NCBI GenBank assembly: GCA_035499715.1
Contig: DATJYF010000042.1
Span: 1-8,315, forward strand
Origin: DASRHD01 sp035499715
GTDB lineage: Bacteria > Verrucomicrobiota > Verrucomicrobiia > Opitutales > Opitutaceae
Direction of reading: 5' to 3'
Length of the DNA stretch: 8,315 bases
Positions 6,101 through 8,315 of the stretch are shown in pieces. Within the stretch, counting starts at the first letter, position 1. Each line of letters begins with the position of its first letter. The notes beneath the pieces are model-generated. The model searched no databases, was not told the origin of the DNA, and was given only the letters and a program-made list of their open reading frames with translations. Both the position numbers and the translations under genes were made by a program.

Positions 6101-6262
6101 GTAGCTGCCGTTCTGCAGGATGATGGTGTCGCCGGCGTTGGCGCCATTGATCGCGGTCTGCAAGGCCGGGATCGAGGCCACGGTGGTCGTCGCACCGAGG
6201 ACCGGGGCGGCGGACGCAAGGCTGAGCGTCAATGCGGAGCAAAGAAGGAAGCTGGTTTTCAT
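3155..6262 (-). CDS. Secreted modular PL6-family polysaccharide lyase with Ig, NHL and C-terminal anchor domains
   Basis: The product has 1035 residues. A Sec signal peptide (about 1-23) leads into a right-handed beta-helix of polysaccharide lyase family 6 (about 25-447), a family that includes alginate lyases and chondroitinase B. Visible family features are NGAETIR (194-200), GENEVISNKAS with Glu226 and Glu228 as likely calcium ligands and Lys233 as the base, and SQRHG with Arg256 as the acid; the domain closes with DMDGQPRDSSPDIGADEY. Next are a chitobiase C-terminal-like domain (476-552, IRYTTDGSTPS), an Ig-like domain (555-649, YQWQVSTDGGNTW) and six NHL repeats (656-966, e.g. GNLYVADANNHIIRKV), probably a six-bladed propeller. 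A Ser/Gly linker (968-1007) ends in GGGGGGAPSLWF, a hydrophobic stretch and an Arg-rich tail. The in-frame ATG 32 codons upstream is rejected because the signal peptide starts at 6262. No good Shine-Dalgarno is seen. Substrate, alginate versus glycosaminoglycan, cannot be read from sequence. Confidence 0.92.
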   Translation of the reverse strand: MKTSFLLCSALTLSLASAAPVLGATTTVASIPALQTAINGANAGDTIILQNGSYSTSSAVTINRTGTQTAPIVIEAQTTGGVTLTGSGAIVFTSPAAWCTVQGFVFNGSGSLSIPTGTSHCRYTRNVVQLSIPTTSTVSYIQISGDDAEIDYNDLGNKNSLGEMLDISGSGSQVARRLWVHHNYFHDFSPQTGNGAETIRWGLSGLSLSEGDGICEYNLFLRCSGENEVISNKASYNTYRFNTLQDCASGGQISQRHGNYNIYYGNYVKNSSGIRIYGDNNQVFSNYFEGNDVGINIGNGDADVESGGALDSHDRPDYTVIVYNTLVNNTTQYEMNGRTGGLGATYTTFADNILQGGTTAVSISGTGPYSNPVWSNNIIWNAGSIGNIPASGYTSVNPQLAADTNGIYRLQSGSPAINAGTGSYPQVTVDMDGQPRDSSPDIGADEYSSASITAKYLTSTDVGPAADVGTTPQASAPGFIPAAGTYTGAQSVTITAAGGATIRYTTDGSTPSETAGTVYSGPVSISANATLKALAYAAGYTDSAVSSAVYTIQYTPTNLTQPSNETVATGHSVSILASATGTPAPTYQWQVSTDGGNTWTNLTNGGSYSGATTSTLTISGTSNLTGNEYRYVATNSAGSTASNAFTLTVAPALLPFPVCLAIDAASNLYVGDTSTSTISKITPAGQVSVLAGSSGNTGTSDGAGSSARFNQPGGVFSMSAGILFVSDTANATIRSIATDGTVSTFAGTAGNSGSTDGTGAAARFNHPVGIAQDASGNLYVADANNHIIRKVTSTGVVTTLAGHAGVSGSADGTGTAAFFNFPTGSAFDLKNNLVYIADTTNNTIRKITSAGAVTTLAGLAGTAGSSDGTGSGALFSQPCGLAVDSSGNIYVADKANSTIRKITPAGAVSTFAGLAGIAGLKDGTGSDAWFNQPEDVTVDAAGNVYVADTGNAAIRKISPSGAVTTLSLSSSSSSGGSSGSSGSSSSGSSSSGAGSSPAGSAGGGGGGAPSLWFYGALALLLAARHAFRTARPARK
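3158..3262 (-). other. Gly-rich C-terminal sorting or anchor signal (encoded)
   Basis: The last 35 residues of the lyase (1001-1035) have three parts: AGGGGGGAPS, a hydrophobic segment of about 13 residues (LWFYGALALLLAA), and a basic tail with five Arg or Lys residues among the last 12. This is the layout of processed C-terminal signals such as GlyGly-CTERM (rhombosortase) and PEP-CTERM (exosortase), but the APSLWF junction matches neither canonical motif. A plain membrane anchor is the alternative. Confidence 0.6.
3365..4297 (-). repeat. DNA encoding six NHL repeats
   Basis: Six diverged units of about 55 codons, each carrying the pattern (D..GN.YVAD..N..IRKIT..G), an AG.AG..G..DGTG segment, and a following F..P.G. 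Units begin near residues 656, 713, 768, 823, 879 and 934. The internal duplications also explain the long GC-rich antisense frames in this stretch. Confidence 0.8.
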
Positions 6263-6347
6263 TGGACAAAGGGTCACTCTGAAGTTTGCGACCCCGCTCC
6301 GCCGAGAATGAAACGCTCGCACAAGATGATTGATAATTATTTGATGC

Positions 6348-6360
6348 CGGTGCGGCACCG
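6348..6360. promoter_or_regulatory. Candidate operator dyad upstream of the lyase gene
   Basis: CGGTGC (6348-6353) and GCACCG (6355-6360) form a perfect 6-bp dyad around a single G, 86-98 bases upstream of the lyase ATG. The arms are too close to form a hairpin but suit a dimeric DNA-binding protein. A dyad of this size in GC-rich DNA may also be chance. Confidence 0.25.
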
Positions 6361-6710
6361 ATGAACGGCGGCAGACAACCGTATCATTTTATACGAATAT
6401 TACACGACGGGGCATCTCAAAAATAGAGGGGCGGTCAGGTGACGGCTGCGTTCGTGCTGTATATGCCGCGGACGATTTCTGATAATGCTTTGCAGTTATA
6501 TTGCGCCGTTTATCCGGTTTTCAGGTGCGGGCAGATCAGCGGTGGCCAAAGGCATAGCCGGCAGGTCGACGCTTTTCACGGTCTCGGTTTTGCCGGAAAA
6601 ACTGGCTTGGCTGGTGGTGCGGCGGTGACGCTGAGCAGTTTTTTGAATTTCGAGTCGGCAGGCCTGTGATTTTCATCCTGGATACCCCGGAGGCGATCGG
6701 CGCAATTGTG

Positions 6711-6736
6711 CTCGCGGTCATTTCGATGACCGCGGG
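6711..6736. other. Stable hairpin with TTCG loop
   Basis: CGCGGTCAT (6713-6721) and ATGACCGCG (6726-6734) are perfect complements around TTCG. The stem extends by one T-G wobble and one C-G pair to 6711/6736. No T-run follows on either strand, so it is not a standard terminator. It lies 55 bases before the next plus-strand gene, where it could be a leader structure, a protein site or chance. Confidence 0.55.
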
Positions 6737-6791
6737 ACTGGACACGAGGCAGGGCAATAAATAGCGTTGGCTTGATTTAGCGTTCGTTCGC

Positions 6792-7172
6792 ATGCCCAAA
6801 TCCAAAGCCACCGTTCGCTGGCTGGACGACTCGGAGTCGCACGACTATCCGGCGGCGTTTTCGTATCTGTGCCTGATCTATCCGCCCAGACGGGCAAAGC
6901 AGATCGTCTCCAGGCTCAAGTCGGCCGGCATCGCGGAGTTCAAGTCCAAGGACATTTCCCGGGCCTCGGGGCTTCCGCTTCTGGGCGTCAGCAATTCGCA
7001 CGTGGAGCACGACCGGGACAAGATCAAAGGAGGCGAACGCCTCTCGCCGATTCTCCTGGTCCGCGATTTCGCTCATGGCAAGGTCATCATCGCGGATGGC
7101 TACCACCGCCTGTGCGCGATCTACGCGTTTGACGAGGACGCGGTCATCCGCTGCAAGATTTGCGACGGCTAG
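6792..7172 (+). CDS. Conserved protein with a ParB/sulfiredoxin-like GYHR motif
   Basis: The product has 126 residues, is soluble and has no signal peptide. It opens MPKSKATVRWLDDSESHDYP, then a helical segment (AAFSYLCLIYPPRRAKQIVSRLKSAG) and KSKDISRASGLPLLGVSNSHV. The C-terminal half reads LSPILLVRDFAHGKVIIADGYHRLCAIY, then DEDAVIRCKI. The sequence 'strand - DG.HR..A - strand - CKI' resembles the ParB N-terminal/sulfiredoxin fold, in which a G-[EY]-[HR]-R box binds nucleotide; here the box is GYHRLCA at about residues 103-109. I recall similar whole-length proteins as hypothetical across bacteria but cannot verify this. A catalytic role (nucleotide hydrolysis or phosphotransfer) is possible but unproven. 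No Shine-Dalgarno is visible before the ATG. The 2-TM protein gene starts 39 bases after its stop, so the two are probably co-transcribed. Confidence 0.75.
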   Translation: MPKSKATVRWLDDSESHDYPAAFSYLCLIYPPRRAKQIVSRLKSAGIAEFKSKDISRASGLPLLGVSNSHVEHDRDKIKGGERLSPILLVRDFAHGKVIIADGYHRLCAIYAFDEDAVIRCKICDG

Positions 7173-7201
7173 AAAGCAAGAAGACGACAGGCGATCCAAC
7201 C

Positions 7202-7207
7202 AGGAAA
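7202..7207 (+). promoter_or_regulatory. Shine-Dalgarno of the DUF3592-type gene
   Basis: AGGAAA lies four bases before the ATG at 7212. It supports that start and, together with the 39-base gap to the previous gene, translation from a shared message. Confidence 0.5.
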
Positions 7208-7211
7208 CGGC

Positions 7212-7646
7212 ATGATTTATATCGTCATCTTTATCGCGATTATCGGCGTCGTCCTGTTTTACTGCGGCATAAAGGTGCAATCGCAGCGGCATCGCAGCGC
7301 CCGCTGGCCGTCCGTGCCCGGCGCGGTGATCGACTCGGCCAAAAAGAAAGATTCCAGCACGGATGGCGGAGTCGTCTATTTTCCAAAAATCTCGTACGCC
7401 TTTGAAGTGGCGGGAAAAAAATACGTCGGGGACCGGATTTCTTTTCTCGATTCCGGCACCGGCCGGGAGTGCAAGATCGACTCAATCCTGGCCCGTTACC
7501 CGAAAGGGCAGAGCGTCACCGTGTTTTACGATCCGAAGGACGCGGCGATCTGCGTGCTGGAGAAGAAAGCGGGATGGAACTGGCTTCTAATCGCAGCCGG
7601 CGGCCATTTGGTGGCGGTCGCGATTTATTATTTCTTGAAAAAATGA
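7212..7646 (+). CDS. Two-helix membrane protein with a DUF3592-type domain
   Basis: The product has 144 residues. An N-terminal membrane helix (about 2-20, IYIVIFIAIIGVVLFYCGI) is followed by a basic stretch and an extracytoplasmic-type domain with the pattern SARWPSVPGAVIDS, a variable loop, PKISYAFEVAGKKYVGDRISF, ARYPKGQSVTVFYDPKDAAICVLE, and a second membrane helix (about 123-141). The sequence 'W..V.G.V', then 'Y.F.V.G..Y.G..I', then 'Y..G..V.V.YDP..P...L' is the DUF3592 family signature, here with DPKDAAICVLE in place of the usual Pro. The family's function is unknown; it often sits in membrane or stress-associated loci. The ATG at 7212 has AGGAAA at a short spacing. It lies 39 bases after the GYHR-motif gene and 63 bases before the DJ-1/PfpI gene, which seems to have its own promoter. 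Confidence 0.82.
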   Translation: MIYIVIFIAIIGVVLFYCGIKVQSQRHRSARWPSVPGAVIDSAKKKDSSTDGGVVYFPKISYAFEVAGKKYVGDRISFLDSGTGRECKIDSILARYPKGQSVTVFYDPKDAAICVLEKKAGWNWLLIAAGGHLVAVAIYYFLKK

Positions 7647-7673
7647 GACCGCGGCCTGGCTGCATCGGCGGCC

Positions 7674-7703
7674 TTGATTTGCCCGGGGACGGTCGGCTAG
7701 CTT
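7674..7703 (+). promoter_or_regulatory. Candidate promoter of the DJ-1/PfpI gene
   Basis: TTGATT (7674-7679), an 18-base GC-rich spacer, then TAGCTT (7698-7703). Only six bases separate the -10-like element from the ATG at 7710, so the transcript would be leaderless. It resembles P1-P3 in geometry but lacks their GCGCGG spacer block. Confidence 0.45.
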
Positions 7704-7709
7704 TTCGCC

Positions 7710-8315
7710 ATGAACGCATCATCGCCTCTTCGTATTGGCGCGGTCCTATTCGACGGTTTTGAATTGTTGGATTTTTTTGGGCCGCTTGAGATGTTCGGCC
7801 TTCTGGAAAGCGAGGCCAAAATCACGGTCGTGGCGGAGAAGGCCGGTCCGGTCAAAAGCAGCGCCGGTCCCAGCGGTGTGGCCGAAGTGACCTTGGCGGA
7901 TTCCGGTGGCTTCGACATTCTGCTCATTCCGGGCGGAATCGGAACGCGGCGGGAAATGACGAGCGTGCCGTTTCTGGCCGAGCTGAAGCGGCTGGCGGAG
8001 GCGTCGCGGATCGTTGCGACCGTGTGCACGGGAAGCCTTTTGCTGGCGAAAACCGGTTTGCTCGACGGACGCCGGGCGACGTCGAACAAACGGGCATTTC
8101 AGCTGGTGAAGCGCGCGGTGCCGACAGTGGAATGGGTGGCGAAGGCGCGATGGGTGGAGGACGGCAAGTACTTCACCTCGTCGGGCGTCAGCGCGGGGAT
8201 GGACATGGCCTTGGCAGTGATCGCAAAGTTGCGCGGCCGGGAAAGGGCGCTCCAGGTCGCGAGTCGCGCCGAATACGAATGGCACGAGGACAGTTCGTGG
8301 GATCCGTTCGCAGAA
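7710..8315 (+). CDS. DJ-1/PfpI family protein (class I glutamine amidotransferase-like), 3' end outside the window
   Basis: At least 202 residues are visible and the frame is still open at the window end. MNASSPLRIGAVLFDGFELL is followed by DFFGPLEMFG (the N-terminal acidic residue region), FDILLIPGGIGTR, and the nucleophile elbow IVATVCTGSLLLA with Cys106 and Thr107. Then come LLDGRRATSNKRAF, the segment ARWVEDGKYFTSSGVSAGMDMALAVI, and a Trp-rich end EYEWHEDSSWDPF. The PGG, VCTGS, ATSNK (usually ATTHW) and TSSGVSAG.D blocks are those of isonitrile hydratase-like DJ-1/PfpI members, not of chaperone-type DJ-1. In AraC-type regulators the same domain carries a C-terminal helix-turn-helix; the length seen equals a full enzyme domain, and whether a regulator domain follows cannot be seen. 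ATTHW replaced by ATSNK may alter activity. No Shine-Dalgarno precedes the ATG; a promoter-like pair ends six bases upstream. Confidence 0.88.
   Translation, partial: MNASSPLRIGAVLFDGFELLDFFGPLEMFGLLESEAKITVVAEKAGPVKSSAGPSGVAEVTLADSGGFDILLIPGGIGTRREMTSVPFLAELKRLAEASRIVATVCTGSLLLAKTGLLDGRRATSNKRAFQLVKRAVPTVEWVAKARWVEDGKYFTSSGVSAGMDMALAVIAKLRGRERALQVASRAEYEWHEDSSWDPFAE

Larger units (their letters stand above)
6263..6791. other. Intergenic region with no confident gene
   Basis: This 529-base stretch separates the divergent lyase and GYHR-motif genes and should hold both promoters, but no hexamer pair stands out. It contains a 13-bp dyad (6348-6360), an AT-rich patch around 6381-6402, a TTCG-loop hairpin (6711-6736), and short frames that could be remnants: a plus-strand hydrophobic peptide ending at 6764 and a minus-strand tail ending at 6576. 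None has a convincing start and ribosome binding site. Confidence 0.5.

Noticed and set aside
6263..6358. 32-codon N-terminal extension of the lyase gene
   Set aside because: It would bury a clear Sec signal peptide that begins at the ATG at 6260-6262.
6439..6669. 76-codon plus-strand frame in the intergenic region
   Set aside because: GTG start without a ribosome binding site and no recognisable domain; too weak to call.
6536..6811. 91-codon minus-strand frame overlapping the start of the 6792 gene
   Set aside because: Overlaps a better-supported gene start, lacks a ribosome binding site and has no motif; only its alternative-frame tail was kept as a low-interest remnant.
7746..8285. 179-codon minus-strand frame
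   Set aside because: It is antisense to the DJ-1/PfpI gene, whose PGG, VCTGS and SSGVSAG blocks are clear.

Overview
The window reads as a chromosomal segment of a GC-rich Gram-negative bacterium, most likely a verrucomicrobium near Opitutaceae. This is inferred from the type of genes rather than a marker gene: a secreted PL6 polysaccharide lyase joined to Ig and NHL domains and ending in a GGGGGGAPSLWF membrane tail, a free TonB C-terminal domain lipoprotein, a small SEC-C protein, and several genes that lack Shine-Dalgarno sequences and start just after a -10-like element. I see no rRNA, tRNA, CRISPR array, insertion sequence or prophage structural gene.

Layout. Positions 1-179 hold the end of an unidentified + strand reading frame. 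Positions 273-529 hold a small SEC-C zinc-motif gene that is readable only across two single-base frame changes, both in homopolymer runs. A perfect 13-bp hairpin (541-570) separates it from a convergent gene of unknown function (614-994, minus). Positions 995-1620 have no confident gene. They carry a perfectly phased array of ten 21-bp repeats (1297-1506), most with an internal GTTG-N4-CAAC dyad, and an 8-bp inverted repeat just upstream. Three small + strand genes follow: an exported protein (1621-2034), a TonB_C lipoprotein (2136-2552) and a conserved hypothetical (2671-3063). Each is preceded by nearly the same promoter-like block, TTGTCY-N16-TAAYNT with GCGCGG at the same place in the spacer.

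The minus strand from 6262 to 3155 is one 1035-residue secreted modular protein: signal peptide, PL6 beta-helix with the expected Lys and Arg, chitobiase C-terminal-like domain, Ig-like domain, six NHL repeats, Ser/Gly linker, and a Gly-rich membrane-spanning Arg-tailed C terminus. It probably cleaves a uronate-containing polysaccharide such as alginate or a glycosaminoglycan outside the cytoplasm, with its C terminus acting as an anchor or sorting signal. Positions 6263-6791 are intergenic, with a 13-bp dyad, a 9-bp stem with TTCG loop and possible gene remnants.

The right end carries three + strand genes: a conserved protein with a ParB/sulfiredoxin-like GYHR motif (6792-7172), a two-helix DUF3592-type membrane protein (7212-7646), and a DJ-1/PfpI family protein (from 7710) that runs off the window. 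Nothing suggests that these genes form one pathway. The lyase and the TonB_C lipoprotein could both belong to polysaccharide use at the cell surface, but no SusC/D pair, sulfatase or other polysaccharide-locus gene is visible.
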